DNA of 62,912 nt from an uncultured Aquitalea sp. (GCF_945957525.1 NZ_CAMFLA010000023.1:1-62912); one strand, 5' to 3'; positions 43,106 to 52,217 are shown, counted from the stretch's first letter. The notes: a model not told the origin generated them from the sequence alone. A program made the numbers and translations.

Positions 43106-43777
43106 TCAGAGCCTGGCCTCGCTATTGTGCTCGTCGTTCAGACGTTGGCGCTGGGCTGCGGGCGGCGGATTAGGCACCACCACCCCCATGGAAATCACGT
43201 ATTTCAGCGCATCGTCCACACTCATGGACAACTCGCGCGTGTCGCGGCGCGGCACGATGATGAAGTAGCCGGACGTCGGGTTCGGCGTGGTGGGCACATA
43301 GACGCTGACAAACTCTTCATCGTCCATCACAGCCTTCACTTGCGAGGCCGGCGCGCCGGTCTGGAACGCCACGGTCCAGGCATCCTGATGCGGCCAGCGC
43401 ACCAGCAAGGCCTTTTTGAAGGCCTGGCCCGAGTCGGACAGCAACGTGTCGCTCACTTGCTTCACGCTGTTGTAGATGGACTTGACGAAGGGGGTGCGCG
43501 ACAGCAAACCGTGCCAGAAATCCAGCAAGCGCTGGCCCAGCACATTGGCCGCCAGCATGCCGGTGCCCAGCAGCATCAGGAAGGCGAACAGCACCCCGAG
43601 GCCCGGGATGTTGAAGCCGAACAGATGCGAAGGCTGCCATTGGTCCGGCAGCAGATTCAGCGTCTGGTCCAGCGTGCCGACGATGAGGTTCAGCACCCAG
43701 GCGGTTACCGCCAGGGGTAGCCAGATCAGCAGACCGGCCACCAGGTAACCACGCAGGGTCATCTTGATTTGTTTCAT
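43106..43777 (-). CDS. DUF502 membrane protein
   Basis: 223 residues. Two membrane helices (YLVAGLLIWLPLAVTAWVLNLIV and IPGLGVLFAFLMLLGTGMLAANVLG), then TPFVKSIYNSVKQVSD and a soluble C-terminal domain with VYVPTTPNPTSGYFIIVPRRD, the family signature. Function unknown; the place between fmdB and aspS is conserved in betaproteobacteria. ATG 43777 lies eight bases after the fmdB stop, so the two are co-transcribed. Confidence 0.9.
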   Translation of the reverse strand: MKQIKMTLRGYLVAGLLIWLPLAVTAWVLNLIVGTLDQTLNLLPDQWQPSHLFGFNIPGLGVLFAFLMLLGTGMLAANVLGQRLLDFWHGLLSRTPFVKSIYNSVKQVSDTLLSDSGQAFKKALLVRWPHQDAWTVAFQTGAPASQVKAVMDDEEFVSVYVPTTPNPTSGYFIIVPRRDTRELSMSVDDALKYVISMGVVVPNPPPAAQRQRLNDEHNSEARL

Positions 43778-43784
43778 GTCGGGG

Positions 43785-44030
43785 TCAGGCGCACCCGCCG
43801 CCGCAGGAACCATTGCCGCAGCTGTGACCGCCGCCGCTGCCGGAACCGCCGTTCTTGAAGTCGGTGGCGTACCAGCCGGAGCCCTTCAGCTGGAAGCCGG
43901 CGGCCGACAGCTGCTTGTGGTAATCGGCGCTGCCGCAATCGGGGCACTGCGCCACCGGCGCGTCGCTCAGTTTTTGCAGGTGTTCTTTGGCGGTGCCGCA
44001 GGCGGCACAGCGATATTCGTAAATCGGCAT
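43785..44030 (-). CDS. FmdB-family zinc-ribbon protein
   Basis: 81 residues: MPIYEYRCAACGTAKEHLQK with CxxC, then CPDCGS, forming one zinc ribbon, followed by a Gly/Ser/Cys tail (GGGHSCGNGSCGGGC). FmdB proteins are putative regulators of unknown target. First gene of the operon; GGAG eight bases before the ATG. The paired 15-bp direct repeats lie 43-79 bases upstream. Confidence 0.9.
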   Translation of the reverse strand: MPIYEYRCAACGTAKEHLQKLSDAPVAQCPDCGSADYHKQLSAAGFQLKGSGWYATDFKNGGSGSGGGHSCGNGSCGGGCA

Positions 44031-44072
44031 GACATCACTCCAACCATATTGACAATGGCATGTACAGACTGA

Positions 44073-44109
44073 TTTTGCTACAGTGCAGCATGCGTTTTGC
44101 TACAGTGCA
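44073..44109. promoter_or_regulatory. Tandem 15-bp direct repeats between fmdB and fabI operons
   Basis: TTTTGCTACAGTGCA occurs at 44073-44087 and again at 44095-44109, exactly 22 bases apart (two helical turns). Each contains TGC-N6-GCA dyad symmetry. They sit close to the fmdB start and about 200 bases before fabI in the divergent gap 44031-44302. Two phased identical sites suggest cooperative binding by a regulator. Confidence 0.6.
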
Positions 44110-44302
44110 CAATAAGCGCGCGGCAAGCCGCATGCAACAGGATGTGCGGCCGTTTCCCGTCGAAATCAAGTCTGCCGACCGCAAACGGCAGATTATATCC
44201 CACTGACGGGGCAATAGAAAAATCGCGTTTCTTCACGCAGCCGCAACATCGCAATGCAACGATGCAGACCCGGAGATCAACATGGTTTTTCAAGAGGCTG
44301 AT

Positions 44303-45079
44303 ATGGATAGCATTCGCAACATCATCGGTGGCAAAAAGGGCCTGATCGTCGGCATCGCCAACGAAAACAGCATCGCTTACGGCTGCGCCAGCGTGCTCAA
44401 GCAGCTGGGCGCAGAGTTCGCCGTCACCTACCTGAACGAAAAGGCGGAAAAATACGTGCGCCCGCTGGCCGACCAGCTGGAAGCTCCCATCGTCATGCCT
44501 CTGGACGTGGAAAAGCCGGGCCAGCTGCAAGCCGTGTTCGACGCCATCTCCCAGCAATGGGGCAAGCTGGACTTCGTCATCCACTCCATCGCCTTCTGCC
44601 CGATGGACGACCTGCACGGCCGGGTGGTGGATTGCTCGCTGGAAGGCTTTCAGCAAGCCATGCACGTTTCCTGCTTTTCTTTCGTGGAAATGGCGCGTCT
44701 GGCCGAACCGCTGATGAAAGACGGCGGCACCCTCATCACCATGAGCTACTACGGCGCGGACAAAGTGGTGGAAAACTACAACATCATGGGCCCGGTAAAG
44801 GCGGCGCTGGAAAGCGTTTCCCGTTACATGGCCAATGAACTTGGCCCCAAGGGCATTCGCGTGCACGCCGTGTCGCCCGGCCCGCTGCGCACCCGCGCCG
44901 CTTCCGGCATCGCCCACTTCGACGCGCTGATCAGCGACGCGATTGCCCGCGCCCCGCAAAACCGCTTGGTGGACATCGAAGACGTAGGCATGACCTGCGC
45001 CTTTCTGATCTCCGACGCCGCGCGCGGCCTGACCGGCCAGACCGTGTACGTTGACGGCGGCCATCACATCATGGCCTGA
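44303..45079 (+). CDS. fabI: FabI-like enoyl-ACP reductase
   Basis: 258 residues. The Rossmann start GLIVGIANENSIAYGCA, the strand DFVIHSIAF, the active-site pattern SYYGADKVVENYNIMGPVKAAL (Tyr-x6-Lys) and the SPGPLRTRAASGI loop are FabI features. FabI reduces enoyl-ACP with NADH in fatty-acid synthesis. Its genome context with a phosphotransacetylase and ackA is unusual for a housekeeping FabI and suggests a second, specialised copy. ATG 44303 (AGAGG upstream) gives the normal length; ATG 44282 with GGAGATC upstream is also possible. Confidence 0.88.
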   Translation: MDSIRNIIGGKKGLIVGIANENSIAYGCASVLKQLGAEFAVTYLNEKAEKYVRPLADQLEAPIVMPLDVEKPGQLQAVFDAISQQWGKLDFVIHSIAFCPMDDLHGRVVDCSLEGFQQAMHVSCFSFVEMARLAEPLMKDGGTLITMSYYGADKVVENYNIMGPVKAALESVSRYMANELGPKGIRVHAVSPGPLRTRAASGIAHFDALISDAIARAPQNRLVDIEDVGMTCAFLISDAARGLTGQTVYVDGGHHIMA

Positions 45080-45093
45080 GCGGAGGACCCGAC

Positions 45094-46026
45094 ATGACCA
45101 AGGACGACAAGGCCTTCGACGACATTCTGCAACAAGCGCAGGCGTTGGGCCCGCTGCCGATGGCGGTGGCTCACCCCTGCAGCCGCGAGGCGCTGCTGGG
45201 CGCCACGGAGGCGGCCGAACACGGCATCGCCACCCCCATCCTGGTAGGGCCGCGCGCCAAGCTGGCCAAGTTAGCCGAAGAGCTGGACATCGATCTCGGC
45301 CGCTACGAGGTGGTGGACACGCCGCACAGCCACGCCTCGGCCGAGCAGGCCGTATCGCTGGTGCGCGACGGCTACGCCGACATCCTGATGAAGGGCAGCC
45401 TGCACACGGACGAATTCATGAGCGAAGTACTGGCGCGCGGCACGGGCATCCGCACCGACCGTCGCATCAGCCACGTCTTCATCATGAAAGTGGAAAGCTA
45501 CCCGCGTTATCTCTTCATCACTGATGCCGCCATCAGCATCGCGCCCGATCTGATGACCAAGAAGGACATCTGCCAGAACGCCATCGACCTCACCCACGCG
45601 CTGGGCATAAGCCGGCCCAAGGTAGCCATTCTGGCGGCGGTGGAAACCATCAATCCGGCCATGACCGCCACGCTGGATGCTGCCGCGCTGTGCAAGATGG
45701 CCGATCGCGGCCAGATCACCGGCGCCATCCTCGACGGGCCGCTGGCCTTCGACAACGCCATCTCGCACGAGGCCGCGGACACCAAGGGCATCGTGTCGCA
45801 GGTGGCAGGCGATCCCGACATCCTGCTGGTGCCGGATCTGGAATCGGGCAATATGCTGGCCAAGCAGCTCACCTATCTGGCTGCGGCCTCCTCCGCCGGC
45901 GTGGTGATGGGCGCGCGCGCGCCCATCGTGCTTACCAGCCGTGCCGAAGACGCGCACGGACGCCTTGCCAGCGCCGCCGTGGCCAACCTGCTGGCGCACA
46001 AGCGCCGGGCCGGGATGGCCGCATGA
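45094..46026 (+). CDS. Phosphate acetyl/butyryltransferase
   Basis: 310 residues of the PTA/PTB family: MAVAHPCSREALLGATEAAE, ADILMKGSLHTDEFMSEVL, and a C-terminal LLVPDLESGNMLAKQLTYLAAASSAGVVMGARAPIVLTSRAE, the family signature. It exchanges acyl-CoA and acyl phosphate. It lacks the N-terminal MaoC domain of the bifunctional hydratase form. Substrate length (acetyl or longer) is open. It starts 14 bases after fabI and overlaps ackA by four bases, so the trio is one operon. Confidence 0.9.
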   Translation: MTKDDKAFDDILQQAQALGPLPMAVAHPCSREALLGATEAAEHGIATPILVGPRAKLAKLAEELDIDLGRYEVVDTPHSHASAEQAVSLVRDGYADILMKGSLHTDEFMSEVLARGTGIRTDRRISHVFIMKVESYPRYLFITDAAISIAPDLMTKKDICQNAIDLTHALGISRPKVAILAAVETINPAMTATLDAAALCKMADRGQITGAILDGPLAFDNAISHEAADTKGIVSQVAGDPDILLVPDLESGNMLAKQLTYLAAASSAGVVMGARAPIVLTSRAEDAHGRLASAAVANLLAHKRRAGMAA

Positions 46027-47180
46027 TCCGCGCCCTGCTTGCCGTCAATGCCGGTTCGGCCACGCTCAAGTTTCGCGCTTACGCACTGGACGAGGCCGGC
46101 ACGCCCCTCTTGATGCGCGGCATGATCGACCGCTTCGGTCAGGCCGGCGCTTTGCTGCAGCTGGCCGACGCCCAGGGCAAGCCGCTGGAAGACCGCAAGT
46201 TGGCCGAAGACGGACGCGAGGCCGCCATTGCCGCCATGATCAACACCCTGGCGGATCACGGCCTTGCCGCCGGCAAGGTGGTGCACCGCGTTGTGCACGG
46301 CGGCGGGCGCTTCACGGCTTGCACACCACTGAATGAGGCGGCCTGCGCCGAGCTGGCAGAGTTCATCCCGCTGGCGCCGCTGCATCAGCCGGTCAGCCTG
46401 CATGTGATTGAAGCCTTCCGCGCGGTGGACCCAGGCCTGCCCCAACTGGCCTGCTTCGATACCGCCTTTCACGCCGACCAGCCCGAAGTGGCCACCCGCT
46501 TCGGCATCGCCCGCCACTGGCACCAGGAAGGCGTGCGCCGCTACGGCTTTCACGGCCTGTCCTACGCCTCCATCAGCCGCAAGCTGCCGGCGCTGGGCCT
46601 TGCCGATGCGCGGGTAGTGGTTTGCCACCTGGGCAGCGGCGCTAGCGCCTGCGCCATCCAGCAAGGCCGCAGCGTGGCCTCCAGCATGGGTTTCTCCGCT
46701 GTGGACGGGCTGATGATGGGCACCCGCCCCGGCTACCTGGATCCTGAAGTGGTGCTGTACTGGATGGAACACGAAGGCATGGGCGTGGCGGACGTGCGCC
46801 GCGAGCTGTACAAGAATTCCGGGCTGCTGGGCGTTTCCGGCGGCATCAGTTCGGACATGCGGGACCTGCTGGCCAGCCCGCTGCCGGCCGCGCGCGAAGC
46901 GGTTGAACTGTTCTGCTATCGCACCACGCGGGAAATAGCCAGCCTGGCGGCGGCGATGAAAGGGCTGGATGCAGTGGTGTTCACCGCCGGCGTTGGCGAG
47001 CATTCAGCGGAAGTGCGCGGGAGAGTGTTGTCCCAACTGGGCTGGCTGGGATTCGAACTGGATCACGTGGCCAATCTGTCGCATTACAGGCAACTGACCA
47101 CCGCCGCCAGCCAGCGCCACGCCTATGTGCTGGCCACCGATGAAGAAGGCGAAATGGCTCGCCAGGCATTGGCAGGCTAA
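46023..47180 (+). CDS. ackA: Acetate kinase
   Basis: 385 residues. AVNAGSATLKFRAY at the N-terminus (N-x-G-S-x-T), VHRVVHGGGRF, the catalytic region HGLSYASISRKLP, the CHLGSGASACAI and MGFSAVDGLMMGTRPGYLDPE motifs, and C-terminal FTAGVGEHSAEVR. With the pta-like enzyme it makes acetate and ATP, or activates acetate. ATG overlaps the upstream stop (ATGA). Its TAA stop abuts an inverted-repeat element. An in-frame GTTGGCCGAAG copy lies at 46199. Confidence 0.95.
   Translation: MIRALLAVNAGSATLKFRAYALDEAGTPLLMRGMIDRFGQAGALLQLADAQGKPLEDRKLAEDGREAAIAAMINTLADHGLAAGKVVHRVVHGGGRFTACTPLNEAACAELAEFIPLAPLHQPVSLHVIEAFRAVDPGLPQLACFDTAFHADQPEVATRFGIARHWHQEGVRRYGFHGLSYASISRKLPALGLADARVVVCHLGSGASACAIQQGRSVASSMGFSAVDGLMMGTRPGYLDPEVVLYWMEHEGMGVADVRRELYKNSGLLGVSGGISSDMRDLLASPLPAAREAVELFCYRTTREIASLAAAMKGLDAVVFTAGVGEHSAEVRGRVLSQLGWLGFELDHVANLSHYRQLTTAASQRHAYVLATDEEGEMARQALAG
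46199..46209 (+). repeat. GTTGGCCGAAG repeat (one end mismatch)
   Basis: Eleven of twelve bases; in frame as K-L-A-E-D in ackA. Confidence 0.7.
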
Positions 47181-47290
47181 GAGCGGCTAACAAAAATCAG
47201 TATCACGGCAGAGGCAAGGCGCGCCGACGCAGTCAGTACTTGAGTACGGCAAGGAGGAGCAACGCAGCATCAGGGATTTGTTAGTCGCTC
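47181..47290. mobile_element. MITE-like inverted-repeat element after ackA
   Basis: 110 bases with near-identical inverted ends, GAGCGGCTAACAAA (47181-47194) and the complement of TTTGTTAGTCGCTC (47277-47290), one mismatch in 14. A central GTACT-TG-AGTAC hairpin lies at 47236-47247. TAA flanks it on both sides, and the left TAA is the ackA stop codon, consistent with a 3-bp target duplication. It encodes nothing. The remaining gap to 47420 holds a GGCAGCGC/GCGCTGCC hairpin (47366-47387) and no gene. Confidence 0.6.
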
Positions 47291-47420
47291 TAAACACGCC
47301 GCGCCGGGAGGCTGCCGCTCCGAACCCATACGCCACAACACCAGCCCCGCAACGGGACAACACCGGCAGCGCCCACAGCGCTGCCGCCCCTTCCTGCCGA
47401 CCAAGCAGCTCGGCCCCGCC

Positions 47421-48482
47421 TCAGTTGGCCAGCCAGTCGTTGAGCATCAGGCCCACCCCCACCGCCTGCGTGCGGTAGTTGTAGTCGATCAGGCTTTCGC
47501 CATAACCGTTGAAATACTGTACATAGCCGCGCAGCCTGTGAAACACCGGGAAGGTCCAGTCCAACTGCAGCGCGCCCTTGCCACTGCCGGCATTGAGCCG
47601 CCCCAGTGCGGCAAACGTGTGCGAACCCGTGCTGTACACCGCCTGCACATCGCCATAGCCCATGTATTTGCTGATGTCCGGATTGTCGTCATTGCCGGCG
47701 CTCTCCGAAAGTCGCCGCCACACGCGCGCATTGACCGTCCAGGGACCGCGCTCGGCGGAGGCCGTCAGATAAACGCGGTTCCAGCTGCGCGACAGCGGGT
47801 CGGACTGGCCATTGGACTGATGCACCAGCCCCGCGCCCAGCATGCGCACATCCCAGCCCAGCGCATGCCACGACACCGGCAGCGTGGCGACCAGCTCCGG
47901 CTCGTAGTCGGTTTCGCGGAACGGCGACGATTGTTCCTTGTTGTACAGCTGCCAGTGCGATTGCTGGGTATAGCCGAACCACAGGTCGGCCGGACTGCCT
48001 AGCAGGTTTTCCCACAGCTTGGTCTTGAAGGAAATCTGGAACTTGGCTTCGGTATGGTCCAGTACCCGGTCGAACAGGTCGGCGGAGCCGCGACTGGGCG
48101 TCTGCGGCGTGCGGTTGGGGTGCTGCAGATACCAGACCGGCATCATGTAAGTGGGTTTGTGGGCGCGCAAGACGAAGATGCCGCGCTTGTCGTCCTCGTC
48201 CAGATCCCACTGCCGCGCCAAGGGCGTATGCAGGGCTGGCGAGCCTTCCGCCAGCACGGCGGTCGGCGCAGGCGGCTCCGCTCCCTCTGCAGGTTGGGGC
48301 GCGACGGCAGCCACGGCCGGGCTGGCCGAAGCGGCAAGATCGAAACAGGCCAGTCGTTCCGTGGCCTGAGCCACGTTAGCGCAACGCCCCATGGCCTCGG
48401 CGGCCGTTTCGGCCAAGGCGGCGCCGGACAACCCCGCAAGGACAAGCGGCCACAGCCGCCGGACAGGCATGATGATGCTCAT
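47421..48482 (-). CDS. pldA: Outer-membrane phospholipase A
   Basis: 353 residues. A signal peptide (MPVRRLWPLVLAGLSGAALA) is followed by an unusual ~85-residue N-terminal region, then the OMPLA barrel with the active-site block GLVHQSNGQSDPLSRSWNR, which holds His, Ser and Asn of the catalytic triad. It is a dormant outer-membrane lipase activated by dimerisation and Ca2+ when the membrane is disturbed. C-terminal LMLNDWLAN is a poor outer-membrane signature because it ends in Asn rather than Phe. ATG 48482 follows GGAG; the longer frame to 48566 overlaps the rpsT terminator. Confidence 0.92.
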   Translation of the reverse strand: MSIIMPVRRLWPLVLAGLSGAALAETAAEAMGRCANVAQATERLACFDLAASASPAVAAVAPQPAEGAEPPAPTAVLAEGSPALHTPLARQWDLDEDDKRGIFVLRAHKPTYMMPVWYLQHPNRTPQTPSRGSADLFDRVLDHTEAKFQISFKTKLWENLLGSPADLWFGYTQQSHWQLYNKEQSSPFRETDYEPELVATLPVSWHALGWDVRMLGAGLVHQSNGQSDPLSRSWNRVYLTASAERGPWTVNARVWRRLSESAGNDDNPDISKYMGYGDVQAVYSTGSHTFAALGRLNAGSGKGALQLDWTFPVFHRLRGYVQYFNGYGESLIDYNYRTQAVGVGLMLNDWLAN

Positions 48483-48529
48483 GTGCTCTCCTTCAACCAA
48501 TGCGGGCCGACCGGCGCGCCGCAAAAAAC

Positions 48530-48555
48530 AAAAGGCCCCGCAAGCGGGGCCTTTT
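48530..48555 (-). terminator. rpsT terminator
   Basis: AAAAGGCCCCGC/GCGGGGCCTTTT stem with T runs on both strands, between rpsT and pldA. Confidence 0.9.
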
Positions 48556-48583
48556 CGTATCAGCACAGTGCTGGTCCGTTGAA

Positions 48584-48847
48584 TCAGGCCATGGCCTTGA
48601 TCTGAGCGGACAGACGGCTCTTGTGACGAGCAGCCTTGTTCTTGTGGAACACGCCCTTGTCAGCGATACGGTCGATGACTTTGGTGGAAGTCTGGAATAC
48701 CAACTTGGCGGCGGCCTTGTCACCAGCTTCGATTGCCTTGATTACTTTCTTAACTGCAGTGCGGAATGCAGTACGCAGGCTGGCGTTATGCGCGCGCTGC
48801 TTCAGGGCGGTACGTGCGCGCTTGCGAGCTTGTGCGCTGTTAGCCAT
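48584..48847 (-). CDS. rpsT: Small ribosomal subunit protein bS20
   Basis: 87 residues, Lys/Arg/Ala-rich: [20 protein letters not shown] at the N-terminus, and the C-terminal [19 protein letters not shown] is diagnostic of S20. It binds 16S rRNA. AGGAG lies nine bases before ATG 48847. A strong promoter (TTGCAA-17-TAGAAT) lies just upstream and divergent from murJ. Confidence 0.97.
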   Translation of the reverse strand: MANSAQARKRARTALKQRAHNASLRTAFRTAVKKVIKAIEAGDKAAAKLVFQTSTKVIDRIADKGVFHKNKAARHKSRLSAQIKAMA

Positions 48848-48884
48848 GAATCTTTCTCCTGATGAGCGGAATCTGAAACCCGCG

Positions 48885-48936
48885 ATTCTAATCCGCATCC
48901 ACAGGTTTTGCAACAATAAACCCTCCGGCGTAAACT
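48885..48936. promoter_or_regulatory. Divergent rpsT/murJ promoters sharing one -35 hexamer
   Basis: TTGCAA at 48908-48913 is its own reverse complement. Toward rpsT a 17-base spacer leads to TAGAAT (48890-48885, minus strand). Toward murJ a 17-base spacer leads to TAAACT (48931-48936). RNA polymerases could not occupy both at once. Confidence 0.55.
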
Positions 48937-48974
48937 AGCGGGCCTTCACTCATTGCCTCGACACAACAATATTC

Positions 48975-50510
48975 ATGAACCTGCTCAAGGCGCTGGCGGC
49001 AGTCAGCAGCATGACCATGGTCTCGCGCGTGCTGGGTCTTGCCCGCGACACCATCATCGCCCGCACATTCGGCGCGGGCATGTCCGCCGACGCATTCAAC
49101 GCGGCGTTCAAGATTCCCAACATGCTGCGCAGACTGTTTGCCGAAGGCGCTTTCTCGCAGGCTTTTGTACCGATTCTGGGCGAATACAAGAACCAGCGCA
49201 GCCATGAAGAAACGCGCCTGTTTGTCGCCAAGGTTACCGGCGTGCTGGGCTCGGTGCTGTTGCTGGTCACCGCGCTGGGCATGCTGGCCGCGCCGCTCAT
49301 CATGTGGATTTCCGCGCCCGGCTTTTATCGCGAGCCGGCCAAGGCCCAGCTGTTCGCCGACATCCTGCGCGTTTCCTTTCCCTATATCTTCTTCATTTCG
49401 CTGTCGTCCATGACCGGCAGCGTGCTCAATAGCTGGGGCAGGTTCTCGGTGCCGGCTTTCACGCCCACCTTCCTCAATCTCAGCTTCATTGTCTTTGCGC
49501 TGTTCACCACGCATTACTTCCATCCGCCCATCATGGCGCTGGCCTGGGCGGTGTTTGTCGGCGGCCTGATCCAGCTGGTTTGGCAGTTGCCCTTCCTCAA
49601 GCAGATCGGCATGCTGGCGCGCCCCGTCTTCGACTTCAAGGACCCGGCGGTATGGCGCGTGATCCGCCAGATGGGTCCGGCCATTTTCGGCGTGTCGGTG
49701 GCGCAGATTTCCCTGCTGATCAACTCCACCTTCGCCTCCTTCCTGCCCACCGGCAGCGTGTCGTGGATGTATTACGCCGACCGGCTGATGGAATTCCCCT
49801 CCGGTGTGCTGGGCGTGGCGCTGGGCACCATCCTGCTGCCTTCGCTCTCCAAACACGCGGCCAGCAAGTCCGAAGGCGAGTTCAGCGTGCTGCTGGACTG
49901 GGGCATCCGCCTGTCGCTGTTGCTGGCGGTACCGGCCACCGTGGGCCTGGGCATCCTGTCCGGCCCGCTACTGTCCACGCTGTTCATGTACGGCCGTTTC
50001 ACCGCCCACGATGCGCTGATGTCACAACAGGCGGTGATTGCCTACTCCTTCGGTTTGCTGGGCCTGATTCTGGTGAAAGTGCTGGCGCCGGGCTTTTATG
50101 CGCGCCAGGACATCAAGACGCCGGTACGCATCGCCCTGATGACGCTGCTGGCCACCCAGCTGATGAATCTGGCCTTTGTGTTCCCGCTCAAGCATGCCGG
50201 CCTCGCGCTTTCCATCGGCCTAGCCTCCTGCATCAATGCCTCACTGCTGCTGCGCACCTTGCTCAAGCGCGGCATTTACCGGCCGCAGCCGGGCTGGAAG
50301 CCCTTCCTTGCCCGCATGGCGCTGGCCATCGCGGCCATGTCGGCGGTGCTGGTGCTGCTGCAGTGGCTGCTGCCCATCCGCTGGGATGGGCATGCCTGGC
50401 AACGCGTGCTGTGGCTGGTGCTGCTGGTGACGGCCGGCGCGGTGGCGTATTTCGCCGCGCTGCTGGGCATGGGCTTCCGTCCGCGCGATTTCATGCGCAA
50501 GGAGGTCTGA
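48975..50510 (+). CDS. murJ: Lipid II flippase MurJ
   Basis: 511 residues with 14 membrane segments. [47 protein letters not shown] and PEGNFSVLL-like [20 protein letters not shown] match MurJ/MviN, including the essential arginines of the central cavity. It moves lipid II across the inner membrane for peptidoglycan synthesis. No clear ribosome site before the ATG. The next gene starts five bases after its stop. Confidence 0.95.
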   Translation: MNLLKALAAVSSMTMVSRVLGLARDTIIARTFGAGMSADAFNAAFKIPNMLRRLFAEGAFSQAFVPILGEYKNQRSHEETRLFVAKVTGVLGSVLLLVTALGMLAAPLIMWISAPGFYREPAKAQLFADILRVSFPYIFFISLSSMTGSVLNSWGRFSVPAFTPTFLNLSFIVFALFTTHYFHPPIMALAWAVFVGGLIQLVWQLPFLKQIGMLARPVFDFKDPAVWRVIRQMGPAIFGVSVAQISLLINSTFASFLPTGSVSWMYYADRLMEFPSGVLGVALGTILLPSLSKHAASKSEGEFSVLLDWGIRLSLLLAVPATVGLGILSGPLLSTLFMYGRFTAHDALMSQQAVIAYSFGLLGLILVKVLAPGFYARQDIKTPVRIALMTLLATQLMNLAFVFPLKHAGLALSIGLASCINASLLLRTLLKRGIYRPQPGWKPFLARMALAIAAMSAVLVLLQWLLPIRWDGHAWQRVLWLVLLVTAGAVAYFAALLGMGFRPRDFMRKEV

Positions 50511-50514
50511 GCCC

Positions 50515-51276
50515 TTGCGCGTCGCCGCCCTCCTGCCAAGGGCAGACCGGCAAGCCGCCGCCATCCTGTTGGTGTGCAGCCTGTGCCTGACTCTGCTCTA
50601 TTACCCGACCAACCGTTATTGGATGCTGGGTTGGCTGCAGGAGGCCCTGCCCGCGCTGGCGCCGGCTTTTGAGCGCGCGGTGGTGCGCAACCCGGACACC
50701 CAGCTCTACCGCTCCCTGTTCTGGGCGCTGGCCAGCATCGTCAGCTACTGCCTGCTGCCGCTGCTGCACATCAAGTTGGCGCTGCGCCAGCCGCTGGCGG
50801 ATTTTGGCCTGGGCCTGCCCGACCGGCGCACGCTGCTGACCGATCTCAAGCTGTTTCCGCTGTTTTACGCAGTAATGCTGCCGCTGGTCTGGTGGGCATC
50901 GGCGCAACCGGGCTTTCTCAAGGTGTATCCGTTTTTCCGCCTTGGCCCGCAAGAAACCCTGTGGCCCCACTGGGCCCTGTGGGAGCTGCTCTATTTCGCG
51001 CAATTCGCCGCGCTGGAGTTTTTCTTCCGCGGCTATATGGTGCACGGTCTCAAGCCGCGCTTCGGGGTGTCCGCCATCTTTGTGATGGTGCTGCCCTATT
51101 GCATGATTCACTTTGAAAAGCCGGTGCTGGAAAGCCTGGCGGCCATCATCGCCGGCGTGGCGCTGGGCGCGCTCAGCTACCGCTACCGCTCCATCTGGCT
51201 CGGCATCGCTCTACACTGCAGTGTGGCGCTGACCATGGACCTGATGGCCCTGTGGCGCAAAGGCCTGCTTTTCTGA
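50515..51276 (+). CDS. CPBP-family intramembrane protease
   Basis: 253 residues with about seven membrane segments. The catalytic motif region reads [17 protein letters not shown] (E-x3-R) with the second-motif histidine in CMIHFEKP, as in CAAX-protease/bacteriocin-processing proteins; the usual first EE is LE here, so the first of the paired glutamates is lost. The start is TTG 50515, supported by AAGGAGG eight bases upstream inside the end of murJ. Its coupling to murJ suggests an envelope role, but the substrate is unknown. Confidence 0.82.
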   Translation: MRVAALLPRADRQAAAILLVCSLCLTLLYYPTNRYWMLGWLQEALPALAPAFERAVVRNPDTQLYRSLFWALASIVSYCLLPLLHIKLALRQPLADFGLGLPDRRTLLTDLKLFPLFYAVMLPLVWWASAQPGFLKVYPFFRLGPQETLWPHWALWELLYFAQFAALEFFFRGYMVHGLKPRFGVSAIFVMVLPYCMIHFEKPVLESLAAIIAGVALGALSYRYRSIWLGIALHCSVALTMDLMALWRKGLLF

Positions 51277-51320
51277 GTCGGGTGGCATCCCCGGCTCGCC
51301 TCTTTCACGGAACGCATCAC

Positions 51321-52160
51321 ATGACCATTCCTCACCAAACGCCCGAGCTGTCGCCGCTGGGCAAAACCGTCAGCTATCAGGACCACTACGACCCCAGCCT
51401 GCTATTTCCCATCGCCCGTCAGCAAAAACGCGATGAAATCGGCGTGGACGGTCGGGCCCTGCCGTTTCACGGCGTGGATATCTGGACCGGCTTCGAACTG
51501 TCCTGGCTCAACCCGCGCGGCAAACCGCAAGTGGGCATCGCCACCTTCCGCATTCCGGCGGACAGCCCCTGCCTGATCGAATCCAAATCGTTCAAGCTCT
51601 ATCTCAACAGCTTCAACCAGACTCGCGTCGACAGCCTTGCCGCGCTGGAAGCCATGCTGGCGGCCGACCTTTCCCAGGCCGCCGGCGGCGCGGTAGCCGT
51701 GAGCGTGGCGCTGCCGCAGGCCTTCGCCGCCGAAGCCATCCGCGAACTGGACGGCGACTATATCGACGACCTGGATATCGATGTCAGCCAGTACGCGCCC
51801 TGCCCGGAAGCCCTGCGCGCCGACACCGGCGACATCGTCAGCGAAACGCTGTGCAGCAATCTGCTGAAATCCAACTGCCTGGTCACCGGCCAGCCGGATT
51901 GGGGCAGCGTACAAATCCGCTACACCGGTCCGCGCATCGACCGCGAAAGCCTGCTGCGCTACCTCATCGGTTTCCGCCAGCACAATGAATTCCATGAGCA
52001 ATGCGTGGAGCGCATCTTCAGCGATCTGAGCCGCCGCTGCGCGCCGCTGCGCCTTACCGTCTACGCGCGCTACACCCGCCGCGGCGGGCTGGACATCAAC
52101 CCCTGGCGCAGCAACGCCGACGACGCGCCGCAAGACAATATCCGCACCGCGCGGCAGTAA
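51321..52160 (+). CDS. queF: NADPH-dependent preQ0 reductase QueF
   Basis: 279 residues; reduces 7-cyano-7-deazaguanine to 7-aminomethyl-7-deazaguanine in queuosine synthesis. It is the two-domain (long) type. The NADPH/substrate motif [16 protein letters not shown] lies in the N-terminal half, and the catalytic region is [16 protein letters not shown] (Cys nucleophile and Asp). Homodimer in the cytoplasm. ATG 51321 follows the CPBP gene by 44 bases; no preQ1 riboswitch fits in that gap. Its terminator is built from two facing 12-mer repeats. Confidence 0.95.
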   Translation: MTIPHQTPELSPLGKTVSYQDHYDPSLLFPIARQQKRDEIGVDGRALPFHGVDIWTGFELSWLNPRGKPQVGIATFRIPADSPCLIESKSFKLYLNSFNQTRVDSLAALEAMLAADLSQAAGGAVAVSVALPQAFAAEAIRELDGDYIDDLDIDVSQYAPCPEALRADTGDIVSETLCSNLLKSNCLVTGQPDWGSVQIRYTGPRIDRESLLRYLIGFRQHNEFHEQCVERIFSDLSRRCAPLRLTVYARYTRRGGLDINPWRSNADDAPQDNIRTARQ

Positions 52161-52185
52161 ACGCCGCTTTCTGCAGGCACAAAAA

Positions 52186-52197
52186 GGTTGGCCGAAG
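52186..52197 (+). repeat. GGTTGGCCGAAG repeat, copy 9
   Basis: Left arm of the queF terminator. Confidence 0.9.
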
Positions 52198-52205
52198 CAG
52201 CGTCG

Positions 52206-52217
52206 CTTCGGCCAACC
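52206..52217 (-). repeat. GGTTGGCCGAAG repeat, copy 10
   Basis: Right arm of the queF terminator, inverse orientation. Confidence 0.9.

Noticed and set aside
51277-51320. preQ1 riboswitch before queF
   Set aside because: The gap is only 44 bases and shows no preQ1-I hairpin or A-rich tail.
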